Notes under the pieces: model-generated
The model's database searches: none
What the model was told of the DNA's origin: nothing
Seen by the model: only the letters and a program-made list of their open reading frames with translations
Origin: Streptomyces diastatochromogenes
Lineage (GTDB): Bacteria; Actinomycetota; Actinomycetes; Streptomycetales; Streptomycetaceae
Length of the DNA: 64,000 nt
Assembly (NCBI RefSeq): GCF_002242805.1
Contig: NZ_MCGQ01000041.1
Span: 124,001 to 188,000 of the forward strand
Direction: 5' to 3'
Translations under genes and position numbers: made by a program
Part shown: positions 6,596 through 15,584 of the stretch, piece after piece
How the letters are laid out: every line of letters starts with the position of its first letter
Numbering within the stretch: position 1 is the stretch's first letter

Positions 6596-8557
6596 TCAGT
6601 GCACGTGCCCACTCGAAGCGGGTGCCGGCGCAGCATTCTTGACCGTCAGAGGCAGCAACTTCTTGCCCGTCGGGCCGATTTGGATGTGCGTGTCCATCTG
6701 CGGGCAGACCCCGCAGTCGAAGCACGGAGTCCAGCGGCAGTCCTCGACCTCCGTCTCGTCGAGGGCGTCCTGCCAGTCCTCCCAGAGCCAGTCCTTGTCC
6801 AGGCCGGAGTCGAGGTGGTCCCAGGGGAGGACCTCCTCGTACGTGCGCTCGCGGGTGGTGTACCAGTCGACGTCGACGCCGAAGGGGGGCAGCGCCTTGT
6901 CCGCGCAGGCCATCCAGCGGTCGTAGGAGAAGTGCTCGCGCCAGCCGTCGAAGCGGCCGCCGTCCTCGTAGACCGCGCGGATGACCGCGCCGATGCGGCG
7001 GTCGCCGCGGGAGAGCAGGCCCTCGACGATGCCGGGCTTGCCGTCGTGGTAGCGGAAGCCGATCGAGCGGCCGTACTTCTTGTCGCCGCGGATCTTGTCG
7101 CGGAGCTTCTCCAGGCGGGCGTCCGTCTCCTCGGCGGAGAGCTGGGGCGCCCACTGGAAGGGGGTGTGGGGCTTGGGGACGAAGCCGCCGATCGAGACCG
7201 TGCAGCGGATGTCGTTCGACCGGGAGACCTCGCGGCCCTTCTGGATCACGTGCATCGCCATGTCGGCGATCTGGAGGACGTCCTCGTCCGTCTCCGTCGG
7301 CAGGCCGCACATGAAGTACAGCTTCACCTGGCGCCAGCCGTTGCCGTAGGCGGTCGCGACGGTCCGGATCAGGTCCTCTTCCGAGACCATCTTGTTGATG
7401 ACCTTGCGCATGCGCTCCGAGCCGCCCTCGGGGGCGAAGGTCAGGCCGGAGCGGCGGCCGTTGCGGGTCAGCTCGTTCGCCAGGTCGACGTTGAAGGCGT
7501 CCACGCGGGTGGAGGGGAGCGAGAGGCCGATCTTGTCTTCCTCGTAGCGGTCCGCCAGGCCCTTGGCGATGTCGCCGATCTCCGAGTGGTCCGCGGAGGA
7601 CAGGGACAGCAGGCCGACCTCCTCGAAGCCGGTCGCCTTCAGACCCTTGTCGACCATCTCGCCGATGCCCGTGATCGAGCGCTCCCGCACCGGGCGCGTG
7701 ATCATGCCCGCCTGGCAGAAGCGGCAGCCGCGGGTGCAGCCACGGAAGATCTCGACCGACATGCGCTCGTGGACCGTCTCGGCGAGCGGCACGAGGGGCT
7801 GCTTGGGGTACGGCCACTCGTCCAGGTCCATCACCGTGTGCTTGGAGACGCGCCACGGGACGCCGGACTTGTTGGGGACGACGCGGCCGATGCGGCCGTC
7901 GGCGAGGTACTCGACGTCGTAGAACGCCGGGATGTACACCGAGCCCGTCTTCGCGAGGCGGAAGAGGACCTCCTCGCGGCCGCCGGGGCGGCCCTCCGCC
8001 TTCCACTCGCGGATGATCTTCGTCATGTCCAGCACGGCCTGCTCGCCGTCGCCGATGATCGCCGCGTCGATGAAGTCCGCGATCGGCTCGGGGTTGAAGG
8101 CCGCGTGGCCGCCGGCCAGCACGATCGGGTCGTCCAGCCCCCGCTCGCGCGACTCCAGCGGGATGCCCGCCAGGTCCAGCGCCGTCAGCATGTTCGTGTA
8201 GCCCAGCTCCGTGGAGAAGGACAGGCCGAACACGTCGAAGGCCTTCACCGGGCGGTGGCTGTCCACCGTGAACTGCGGGACGGCGTGCTCCCGCATCAGG
8301 GCCTCCAGGTCCGGCCACACGCTGTAGGTGCGCTCGGCGAGGACGCCCTCCTGCTCGTTGAGCACCTCGTAGAGGATCATGACGCCCTGGTTGGGCAGAC
8401 CGACCTCGTACGCGTCCGGGTACATGAGTGCCCAGCGGACGTCGCAGCTGTCCCACTCCTTGACGGTGGAGTTCAGCTCGCCGCCCACGTACTGGATCGG
8501 CTTCTGCACATGCGGGAGCAGAGCTTCGAGCTGTGGGAAGACCGACTCGACAGACAT
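6596..8557 (-). CDS. B12-binding-domain radical SAM protein (TIGR03960 type)
   Basis: A 653-residue cytoplasmic iron-sulfur protein. Residues 35-235 resemble the cobalamin-binding-like domain of the family. The radical SAM core follows with the cluster motif CTRGCRFC (Cys274, Cys278, Cys281), which binds the [4Fe-4S] cluster that cleaves S-adenosylmethionine. The C terminus has a second Cys-rich motif, CFDCGVCPQMDTHIQIGP. Family members are widespread in actinobacteria and clostridia, usually beside a DUF2344 gene; that partner is not visible here. The reaction is not established. A 73-bp gap separates it from the CYTH/CHAD gene upstream, so the two may be co-transcribed. Its last 38 codons also exist as a second copy at 4824-4938. 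Confidence 0.9.
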   Translation of the reverse strand: MSVESVFPQLEALLPHVQKPIQYVGGELNSTVKEWDSCDVRWALMYPDAYEVGLPNQGVMILYEVLNEQEGVLAERTYSVWPDLEALMREHAVPQFTVDSHRPVKAFDVFGLSFSTELGYTNMLTALDLAGIPLESRERGLDDPIVLAGGHAAFNPEPIADFIDAAIIGDGEQAVLDMTKIIREWKAEGRPGGREEVLFRLAKTGSVYIPAFYDVEYLADGRIGRVVPNKSGVPWRVSKHTVMDLDEWPYPKQPLVPLAETVHERMSVEIFRGCTRGCRFCQAGMITRPVRERSITGIGEMVDKGLKATGFEEVGLLSLSSADHSEIGDIAKGLADRYEEDKIGLSLPSTRVDAFNVDLANELTRNGRRSGLTFAPEGGSERMRKVINKMVSEEDLIRTVATAYGNGWRQVKLYFMCGLPTETDEDVLQIADMAMHVIQKGREVSRSNDIRCTVSIGGFVPKPHTPFQWAPQLSAEETDARLEKLRDKIRGDKKYGRSIGFRYHDGKPGIVEGLLSRGDRRIGAVIRAVYEDGGRFDGWREHFSYDRWMACADKALPPFGVDVDWYTTRERTYEEVLPWDHLDSGLDKDWLWEDWQDALDETEVEDCRWTPCFDCGVCPQMDTHIQIGPTGKKLLPLTVKNAAPAPASSGHVH

Positions 8558-8630
8558 CGCGGGGATTACCTTCGTGAGCTGGCAGGGGTGACCATCAAGC
8601 GTAACCTGCCCGGAAGCCTTCCCCGTACGC

Positions 8631-10130
8631 TCAGACGGCCGCCCCGGCCGTGATCTCCTCCCACAGCCCCGGCAGCTCCGTCTCCACCGCCGCCGCGGCC
8701 GTCTCCTCCCTGCCGTACAGCAGGCCGTACGTGAACGCGCTCTCCCCGGCCGCGTGGGCCACCGCGGACAGCTCGCGCAGGGTCTGGCGGGCCATGACGC
8801 TGTCCTGGTGTTCGCCGAGCAGGCTGGTCAGGGACTTCATGGACTTGGCCAGGGAGCCGGCGGGGCCACCCAGGGCGGGGGTGGCCGCCTCGGCCGCGTA
8901 CCGGGTGCGCTTGGCCTTCTTGCGGGCCTCGTGGATGGCGAGGTCGCGCTGCTCGCCGGGCGACTGGTCCAGGGCGTCGGTGACCAGGCGGGTCACCTTC
9001 GCGAGGTCCTTGCGTACGGCCTCGGCGATGACCTTCTCCGGCTTCCCCGCCGCCTTCTTCTTCAGCGGCGGGTCGGCGAGCAGGGCGTCCAGGGTGTCGA
9101 GCAGGGCCAGATAGCGGGCGGAGTCCAGGATCCCGATGAGATGGCTGCGGGCGCTGCCGTGCTTGGCGCTCGCCCAGGTGGTGAGCCGTTGGTGCACGGG
9201 TCCGGAGACCAGGGCGGGCGGGATGCCGTCGAGGACGGTGAGCAGGCGCTCGGCCAGCACCTCCTGGTCGCGGCCCACGCCCAGCTCGCCGGCCAGCCAC
9301 TTCAGCTCGGCGGCGACCGGGTCGGCGATGGCCCGGTCGAGGACCGTGCCGAAGCTGCGGAAGGTGCTGCGCATCCGGCGGGTGGCCACCCGCATCTGGT
9401 GGACGGAGTCGGGTACGTCCCGGCGGACGCCCGGGTCGTAGCCGAGGATCGCCTCGCGCTGTTCGCGTACGTAGGCGAGGACGTGGTCGCCGGCGGTCAC
9501 GGGCTTGGCGCGTCGTCCGGAGCCGGGCCGCCGGCCTCCGGTCTGCTCCAGTGCCCGGGCCAGCTTCGACGGGGCCTTCGAGGGCCGTACGCCCGCCTTG
9601 CGCAGACGTTTCTCCACCCGGTCGAGGAAGGCGGGGTCGCCGTCGTCCGCGAGCTCCACCTCGATCTCGGTCCACTGGGCGCTCCCGCCCTTGCCGGTGA
9701 GCCGCTCGGCGGTCACGGAGTCCACGCTCGCCTCGGCCAGCAGCGCGCCGTCGGCGTCCACGAGGTGGCGTACGTCGCGGGCGGAGCGGAGCCGGACGAG
9801 GGGGATCAGTTCGGCGCAGCGGACCCGGGAGCGGACCAGGGCGGCGATCTCGTCGGGGACGGTGTCGGAGAGGGGCGCTCTGATCTCGTCGCGGACGCCG
9901 GGGGCGACCGGGAACTTCAGGTGCCAGCCCGCGTCCGAGCCTCCGGTGCGGCGGCGCAGGGTGAGGGCGGCGGCGGCCAGGCGCTCGTCCGCGGTGTCGT
10001 AGTAGGTGGCGTCCAGTTCGACCAGGCCTTTGTCGAGGACGTCCGCCACCCCGCCGACGCCGGTCAGGTCGGGCAGCCCACTGTCGTCGGATTCGTACTT
10101 GCGCTCGATCTCGCGTTTCGCATCCGCCAT
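8631..10130 (-). CDS. CYTH and CHAD domain protein
   Basis: A 499-residue cytoplasmic protein. The N-terminal CYTH domain (residues 1-205) has the signature EIERK (7-11) and the alternating acidic and basic strands of the triphosphate tunnel fold, for example LTLRRRTGG and WHLKFPV. The CHAD domain (about 215-499) is helical with conserved His and Arg, for example VHQMRVATRRMRSTFRSFG and a later IHEARKKAKRTRYAAEA. CYTH domains hydrolyse or bind triphosphates, and CHAD domains bind polyphosphate, so a polyphosphate-linked role is likely. The ATG at 10130 directly precedes the ExExK motif. It lies upstream of the radical SAM gene on the same strand. Confidence 0.92.
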   Translation of the reverse strand: MADAKREIERKYESDDSGLPDLTGVGGVADVLDKGLVELDATYYDTADERLAAAALTLRRRTGGSDAGWHLKFPVAPGVRDEIRAPLSDTVPDEIAALVRSRVRCAELIPLVRLRSARDVRHLVDADGALLAEASVDSVTAERLTGKGGSAQWTEIEVELADDGDPAFLDRVEKRLRKAGVRPSKAPSKLARALEQTGGRRPGSGRRAKPVTAGDHVLAYVREQREAILGYDPGVRRDVPDSVHQMRVATRRMRSTFRSFGTVLDRAIADPVAAELKWLAGELGVGRDQEVLAERLLTVLDGIPPALVSGPVHQRLTTWASAKHGSARSHLIGILDSARYLALLDTLDALLADPPLKKKAAGKPEKVIAEAVRKDLAKVTRLVTDALDQSPGEQRDLAIHEARKKAKRTRYAAEAATPALGGPAGSLAKSMKSLTSLLGEHQDSVMARQTLRELSAVAHAAGESAFTYGLLYGREETAAAAVETELPGLWEEITAGAAV

Positions 10131-10176
10131 GAATTGAATCTAGTGGCAGAACGGCCGGGAGGGCAGAGGCCATCCA

Positions 10177-10210
10177 GGGTGGATGGCGGGAAAACTCCCG
10201 TCATCCACCC
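10177..10210 (-). terminator. Terminator after the rodA/mre operon
   Basis: A long hairpin: GGGTGGATG pairs with CATCCACCC and CGGGA with TCCCG around an AAAC loop, with one mismatch between the two stems. It lies 56 bases beyond the rodA stop on that strand. A short direct repeat (CCCGGTGAAC, twice) lies next to it. Confidence 0.8.
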
Positions 10211-10265
10211 GGTGAACAGTCCTGCATCCGCCCGGTGAACGCCCCCTACGCCCCGGCGAAAGCCC

Positions 10266-11462
10266 CTACGCCGACATCGGCCGCTGCACCTTGATCGACT
10301 GCAGCAGTCCGATCGCCACCCACACCGCGAACATCGACGATCCGCCGTACGACACGAACGGCAGGGGCAGGCCGGTGACCGGCATGATGCCGAGGGTCAT
10401 GCCGATGTTCTCGAAGGCCTGGAAGGCGAACCAGGCGACGATGCCGGCGGCGACGATCGTGCCGTACAGCTCGGTCGAGTCGCGGGCGATGCGGCAGGCG
10501 CGCCACAGGATCACGCCGAGCAGGAGGATGATCAGACCGGCGCCGAGGAAGCCCAGTTCCTCCCCCGCGACCGTGAAGACGAAGTCCGTCTGCTGCTCGG
10601 GGACGAACTGGCCGGTGGTCTGCGAGCCGTGGAACAGGCCCGCGCCGGTCAGCCCGCCGGAGCCGATGGCGATGCGGGCCTGGTTGGTGTTGTAGCCGAC
10701 GCCGGCCGGGTCGAGGTCGGGGTTGGCGAAGGCGGCGAAGCGGTTGATCTGGTACTCGTCCAGGATGTGCAGCTGCCAGATGGCGACGCAGCCGATCACG
10801 CCGGTGGTGAGCAGGCCGAAGATCCAGCGGTTGGAGGCGCCGGAGGCGAGGAGCACGCCCAGGATGATCGCCACCATGGCCAGGACCGTCCCGAGGTCGG
10901 GCATGAGCAGCACGATCAGGATCGGCACGGTGGCCAGGCCCAGCGACTGCAGGACCGTGCGGTGGTCGGGGTACGGCTTGTCACCGGCGTCGACCCGGGC
11001 CGCCAGTATCATCGCCATGCCCAGGATGATCGTGATCTTCACGAACTCGGCGGGCTGGAGCGAGAAGCCACCGCCGAAGACGATCCAGTTGCGGCTGCCG
11101 TTGATGGTGGCGCCGAGCGGGGTGAGCACCAGCAGCACCCCGAGCAGCGAGGTGCCGTAGAGGACCGGCACGGCGTTGCGCAGGGCCCGGTGGCCGAGCC
11201 AGAGCGTGCCGACCATCAGGGCGAGGCCGATGCCGAGGTTCATCAGGTGCCGGATCAGGAAGTAGTACGGGTCGCCCTGGTTGATCTCGGTGCGGTTGCG
11301 GGTCGCCGAGTACACCAGCAGGGAGCCGATCAGCGACAGCGCGGTGGCCGCGAACAGCATCGGCCAGTCGAGCCGGCGGGCCAGCGAGTCGCGGGCGAGG
11401 ATCCTGGTCCAGCCGGCCCGCGCGGGGCCGTACCCCGAGACGGAGAAGCTGTTGCCGGTCAT
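10266..11462 (-). CDS. rodA: RodA/FtsW-type peptidoglycan glycosyltransferase
   Basis: A 398-residue SEDS-family membrane protein with about ten transmembrane helices. It polymerises lipid II into glycan strands, working with the class B penicillin-binding protein encoded just upstream. Typical SEDS segments are visible: NGSRNWIVFGGGFSLQPAEFVK, VLLMPDLGTVLAMVAIILGVL and the C-terminal GLPLPFVSYGGSSM. In streptomycetes this member of the mre cluster is known as sfr and affects spore-wall and lateral-wall synthesis. Its start overlaps the mrdA stop by 4 bases, so the two are translationally coupled. A strong terminator follows, making it the last gene of the mreBCD-mrdA-rodA group. Confidence 0.95.
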   Translation of the reverse strand: MTGNSFSVSGYGPARAGWTRILARDSLARRLDWPMLFAATALSLIGSLLVYSATRNRTEINQGDPYYFLIRHLMNLGIGLALMVGTLWLGHRALRNAVPVLYGTSLLGVLLVLTPLGATINGSRNWIVFGGGFSLQPAEFVKITIILGMAMILAARVDAGDKPYPDHRTVLQSLGLATVPILIVLLMPDLGTVLAMVAIILGVLLASGASNRWIFGLLTTGVIGCVAIWQLHILDEYQINRFAAFANPDLDPAGVGYNTNQARIAIGSGGLTGAGLFHGSQTTGQFVPEQQTDFVFTVAGEELGFLGAGLIILLLGVILWRACRIARDSTELYGTIVAAGIVAWFAFQAFENIGMTLGIMPVTGLPLPFVSYGGSSMFAVWVAIGLLQSIKVQRPMSA

Positions 11463-13708
11463 GTGGGCATCCTCCGGCTCCCCCTCCGGCGCGGCCGCCT
11501 GCGGGTGTTGCTGTTGCCCGTGCTGGGCGAGGGGCTGGTGGCGGGCTGCTGGGTGTCGTCGTTCGTGGGGTTGTCCTGCTGGGAGGCCTCGACGTCCTTC
11601 GCCGGGTCGCCGGTGACCTTGGGGGCGGCGATGGTGCCGTCCGTGCGGACCTTCGGCAGGCCCTTCTGGGGCTCGGGCAGCAGGGCCTTCTTGTTGTCGA
11701 TCGAGCCGTCGCCCTGGACGCCGTAGAGCGCGCTGTAGATGTTGCGCACGGCCTCACCGGAGGAACCGGAACCCGTACCCGCCTGGGCGATCGTCATGAT
11801 CACCGAGTAGTCCTTGGTGTACGTGGCCAGCCAGCCAGTGGTCTGCTTGCCGTAGACCTCCGCGGTACCCGTCTTGGCGTGCAGCGCGATCTTGTCCTGC
11901 GGCCAGCCGCCGAACTTCCAGGCGGCGGTACCGCGGGTGATGACGCCCGCGAAGGCGTCGTTCATGCCCTTGAGGGTGGCCTGGCTGACCGGCAGCTTCC
12001 CGGACTTCCTCGGCTTGATCGGCGTGACCGTCTTGCCGTCCGCGCTGATGACCGCCTTGCCGATGGTCGGGTGGTACATGGTGCCGCCGTTGGCGACGGC
12101 GCCGTAGATCACGGCCTCCTGGATCGGCGTGACGAGGGTGTCGCCCTGGCCGATGGAGTAGTTGATCTCGTCACCCTCGCGCATCTTGTTGCCTTCGAGG
12201 CAGTTCTCGTACGCGATCTTCTCGACGTAGGAGCCGTCCTTCTTGCCGGACTTGCACCAGGCGTCCTTGTTGGCCTTCCAGTAGTCGAGCTTCCACTGGC
12301 GGTCGGGGACGCGGCCGGTGACCTCGTTGGGCAGGTCGACGCCGGTCTCCTTGCCGAGGCCGAACTGGTGGGCGGTCTTGAAGAAGTAGTCCTTGGGCTG
12401 GCCCTTCTTGGGGTTGATGCCGCCGTCCTTCTTCCACTCCCGGTCGGCGAGGCCGTAGAAGACCGTGTCGCAGGAGACCTCCAGGGCGCGGCCGAGGGAG
12501 ATGGGGCCGAAGCTCTCCCCCTCGAAGTTCTTGAAGACCTGGCCACCCACCGAGTAGGAACTGGTGCAGGGGTAACCGCCGTCCCACTCGTAGCCCGCCT
12601 GAACCGCGGCGGCCGTGGAGACCACCTTGAACGTCGAACCGGGCGCCGCCTGGCCCTGTATGGCCCTGTTGAGCAGCGGGTAGTCGCTGTCCTTGCCGGT
12701 GAGGGCCTTGTAGTCCTTGCCGGAGATGCCGCCGACCCACACGTTCGGGTCGTAGGTGGGGGCGGAGGCCATGGCGACGATCCGGCCGGTCTTGGCCTCC
12801 ATCACCACGACGGCGCCGGAGTCGGCCTTGTAGTTCTCGCCGGTGATCTTGTCGAACTGCTGACGGGCCTTCTTCATGGCCTTGTCCAGCTCGTACTCGG
12901 CGACCCGCTGCACCCGGGAGTCGATGCTGGTGACCAGGTTGGAGCCGGACTCGGCGGCGTCCGACTTGGCCTTGCCGATGACCCGGCCGAGGTTGTCCAC
13001 CTCGTACCGCGTCACGCCGGCCTTGCCGCGCAGCACCCTGTCGTACCGGCGTTCCAGGCCGGAGCGGCCGACCATGTCGGAGCGCAGGTAGGGCGAGTCG
13101 GTGTCCTTGGCCTTCTGGATCTCGTCGTCGGTGACCGGCGAGAGGTAGCCGAGGACCTGGGCGGTGTTGGACTTGCCGGGGCCCGCGTAGCGGCGCACGG
13201 CCTCCGGCTCGGCGGTGATGCCGGGGAAGTCCTCGGCGCGCTCGCGGATCTGCAGGGCCTGCTTGGGCGTTGCCTCGTCGGTGATCGGGATCGGCTGGTA
13301 CGGCGAGCCGTTCCAGCAGGGCTGCGGGGTCTTGGCGTCGCACAGCCGGACCTTCTGGCTGACCTCCTCGGGCTTCATGCCGAGGACGCCGGCCAGCTTG
13401 GCGAGGACGGCCTTGCCGTCGTCCTTCTGCTTGAGCAGGTCGGTGCGGGAGGCGGAGACGACCAGGCGGGTCTCGTTGTCGGCGAGCGGCACGCCCCGGG
13501 CGTCCAGGATGTCGCCGCGCACGGCGGGGTCGACGACCTGCTGGACGTGGTTGCCGGAGGCCTCCTTCTGGTACTCGGCGCCCTCCCGGATCTGGAGGTA
13601 CCACAGACGGCCGCCGAGCGTGCCGAGCAGGGAGAGGACGAGGATCTGGATCACGACCAGCCGGGTCTGGACCCGTGGGGTCCGTCCGGTCTCGGGAATA
13701 TTGGTCAC
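11459..13708 (-). CDS. mrdA: Penicillin-binding protein 2 (class B transpeptidase)
   Basis: A 749-residue wall transpeptidase that cross-links peptidoglycan together with RodA. One N-terminal membrane helix (residues 16-36) is followed by the dimerisation domain and the transpeptidase domain. The catalytic SxxK is S358TFK in AAPGSTFK, the SxN-equivalent is S412CD, and the KTG box appears as HAKTGTAEV. The last 80 residues are Pro/Ser/Thr-rich and end in a highly basic RRRPRRRGSRR tail, a cytosol- or wall-facing low-complexity extension longer than in Escherichia coli PBP2. The start is a GTG at 13708 with a GGAG-like site upstream. It overlaps rodA by 4 bases. Confidence 0.95.
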   Translation of the reverse strand: MTNIPETGRTPRVQTRLVVIQILVLSLLGTLGGRLWYLQIREGAEYQKEASGNHVQQVVDPAVRGDILDARGVPLADNETRLVVSASRTDLLKQKDDGKAVLAKLAGVLGMKPEEVSQKVRLCDAKTPQPCWNGSPYQPIPITDEATPKQALQIRERAEDFPGITAEPEAVRRYAGPGKSNTAQVLGYLSPVTDDEIQKAKDTDSPYLRSDMVGRSGLERRYDRVLRGKAGVTRYEVDNLGRVIGKAKSDAAESGSNLVTSIDSRVQRVAEYELDKAMKKARQQFDKITGENYKADSGAVVVMEAKTGRIVAMASAPTYDPNVWVGGISGKDYKALTGKDSDYPLLNRAIQGQAAPGSTFKVVSTAAAVQAGYEWDGGYPCTSSYSVGGQVFKNFEGESFGPISLGRALEVSCDTVFYGLADREWKKDGGINPKKGQPKDYFFKTAHQFGLGKETGVDLPNEVTGRVPDRQWKLDYWKANKDAWCKSGKKDGSYVEKIAYENCLEGNKMREGDEINYSIGQGDTLVTPIQEAVIYGAVANGGTMYHPTIGKAVISADGKTVTPIKPRKSGKLPVSQATLKGMNDAFAGVITRGTAAWKFGGWPQDKIALHAKTGTAEVYGKQTTGWLATYTKDYSVIMTIAQAGTGSGSSGEAVRNIYSALYGVQGDGSIDNKKALLPEPQKGLPKVRTDGTIAAPKVTGDPAKDVEASQQDNPTNDDTQQPATSPSPSTGNSNTRRRPRRRGSRRMPT

Positions 13709-13788
13709 TGCGGCTGTCTCCCCCTCTCAGTGTGTGTCTGTGTCATATACGACGAAGCTGTGCGTGCCCCTGCGCAACTGCCGTGTGC

Positions 13789-14466
13789 TCACAGCCGCTT
13801 GACCCCCTTGATCCGGCCGACCCGGGTCGAGCGGGTGCGGGCCTTGGCCTTCAGGGAGCCGAGGCCGCCGCGCTGGCTGCCGATGCGCAGGCCGGTGCCG
13901 GAGGAGAGCCAGCCGGAGGAGATGTCGCCGGCCTTGGCGGCGGGGCTGGTCTCGGCGAGCGGGTCGTTGTCGGAGCGGCGGGCCAGCCACATGACCCCGG
14001 GGACCACGAAGGGCGCGAGCAGCAGGTCGTACAGGGCGGCCGAGAACAGCAGGCCGGTCAGGCCGACATGGCGGGCGGCGGTGTCGCCGACCAGGGCGCC
14101 GACGCCCGCGTACAGCAGGGTGGAGCCGACGGCGGCGGCGACCACGACCGCCATCGGGCCGGTCGCCGACCTCAGGCGGCCGTTCTCCGGCTTGATCAGT
14201 CCGGCGCCGTAGCCGATGACGCACAGCACCAGGGCGTAGCGGCCGGCCGCGTGGTCGGCCGGTGGGGCGAGGTCGGCGAGCAGGCCGGCGCCGAAGCCGA
14301 CGAGGGCGCCGCCCACATGGCCGTACACCATGGCGAGGCCCAGGACGGTGAGCAGCAGCAGGTCCGGGACGGCGCCCGGCAGGTGCAGGCGGGCGAGGAC
14401 GCTGACCTGGATCACCAGGGCGACGACGACCAGTGCGCTGGAGAGCAGGATCCGGTTGACACGCAT
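13789..14466 (-). CDS. mreD: Rod shape-determining protein MreD
   Basis: A 225-residue membrane protein with five to six helices in residues 5-165, for example LSSALVVVALVIQVSVLARL and GHVGGALVGFGAGLLADLAP. MreD is an inner-membrane partner of MreC and of the RodA-PBP2 synthase. The C-terminal 60 residues are basic and likely cytoplasmic, an extension seen in streptomycetes. It begins 16 bases after the mreC stop and is followed by mrdA, with an 80-bp gap. The ATG at 14466 has an AGGAG about 13 bases upstream. Confidence 0.92.
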   Translation of the reverse strand: MRVNRILLSSALVVVALVIQVSVLARLHLPGAVPDLLLLTVLGLAMVYGHVGGALVGFGAGLLADLAPPADHAAGRYALVLCVIGYGAGLIKPENGRLRSATGPMAVVVAAAVGSTLLYAGVGALVGDTAARHVGLTGLLFSAALYDLLLAPFVVPGVMWLARRSDNDPLAETSPAAKAGDISSGWLSSGTGLRIGSQRGGLGSLKAKARTRSTRVGRIKGVKRL

Positions 14467-14482
14467 GGGTAAAACTCAGCTC

Positions 14483-15421
14483 CTACTGCTGCTGGCCGTC
14501 TGCGGGTGCGTCCGCCGAGGGGGTGACCGTGACGGTCACCGTCGGCGTCGGGGTCGGCTTGGGCTTGGCCGGCAGGACCTCGTCGCGCGGGTCCTTCTTC
14601 GGGGCCTCGACGACCACGCCGACGACGTCGAGTTGGGTGAAGCTGACGTACGGCGTGACGTAGAGCGTGCGGGTGAGGCCCCCGCCGGAGGGGTCGACGC
14701 GGGAGACCACACCGACCGGCACGCCCGGCACGAAGGGCTTGTCGGCCTGGGAGCCGAAGGTGACGAGCCGGTCGCCCTTCTTCACCTCGGCCTTGCCGTT
14801 GAGGAGTTCCACGCGCAGCGGACGGTCGCCCTGCCCGGAGGCGAAGCCGAGTTCGTCGCTGCCCTCCATGCGGGTGCCGACGGTGAAGTCGGGGTCGTTG
14901 GCGAGGAGCACGGTGGAGGTGTCCGGGCCGACGGTGGTGACCCGGCCGACCAGGCCGTCCCCGTTGAGGACGGTCATGTCCCGCTTGATGCCGTCGTTCG
15001 CGCCCACGTCGACGGTGATGGTCCAGGAAAAGCCCTGCGCGGACCCTATGGCGATGACCTGGGCGCCCTTGATGCCGTACTGGCCCTCGCCGGCGATCTT
15101 CAGCATCTTGTCGAGCTGCTTGAGGCGGCTGCGGTTGCGGTCGTCGCTGCCGAGCTTCGCCTTGAGGGCCGCGTTCTCCTTCTCCAGCGCGGCGAGCCGG
15201 TCGTGGCGGCTGCCGGAGTCACGGACGGCGGAGACGGCGTCGCCGACGGGGTCGACCGCCGAGGACAGCCCGTTCTCGATCGGGCCGAACACCGTGGCCG
15301 CGGCCTGCCGGGCACCGTCGACCGGCGAGTTCCGGCCTCCGCGGATGTCCACCGTGATCAACGCGAACGCGATGGCGATCAGCAGGACCAGGAGCAGCCG
15401 GCTCTCTTTCGTGTCCCTCAC
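14483..15421 (-). CDS. mreC: Rod shape-determining protein MreC
   Basis: A 312-residue bitopic protein. One N-terminal membrane helix (LLLVLLIAIAFALITVDI, about residues 9-26) is followed by a short coiled coil (residues 75-110, RHDRLAALEKENAALKAK) and the two beta-barrel domains of MreC outside the membrane. MreC scaffolds MreD, PBP2 and RodA. The C-terminal 50 residues are Pro/Thr-rich (KPTPTPTVTVTVTP), as in other streptomycetes. It starts with GTG. A perfect hairpin lies between mreB and mreC, so mreC is expressed by read-through or from its own promoter in the 163-bp gap. Confidence 0.93.
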   Translation of the reverse strand: MRDTKESRLLLVLLIAIAFALITVDIRGGRNSPVDGARQAAATVFGPIENGLSSAVDPVGDAVSAVRDSGSRHDRLAALEKENAALKAKLGSDDRNRSRLKQLDKMLKIAGEGQYGIKGAQVIAIGSAQGFSWTITVDVGANDGIKRDMTVLNGDGLVGRVTTVGPDTSTVLLANDPDFTVGTRMEGSDELGFASGQGDRPLRVELLNGKAEVKKGDRLVTFGSQADKPFVPGVPVGVVSRVDPSGGGLTRTLYVTPYVSFTQLDVVGVVVEAPKKDPRDEVLPAKPKPTPTPTVTVTVTPSADAPADGQQQ

Positions 15422-15534
15422 GTGCGGCGGCCGTGCCCTTCCTCAGTAGGAATTCGGGAACCCCTCAAGGCGCCACTGGCGAAGCGCAAACCCAAGGGGT
15501 CCATTTGTGGGAGCTTATGCCTCTATGCCAACGA

Positions 15535-15570
15535 TCCGCCGTACGAGAGGAGATCATCTCGTACGGCGGA
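15535..15570 (-). terminator. Perfect hairpin between mreB and mreC
   Basis: TCCGCCGTACGAGA and its exact complement (14 bp) enclose the 8-base loop GGAGATCA. It begins 14 bases after the mreB stop. It can act as a terminator or attenuator, letting mreB be made in excess over the downstream genes. Confidence 0.8.
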
Positions 15571-15584
15571 ATCGAAGAGTTACG

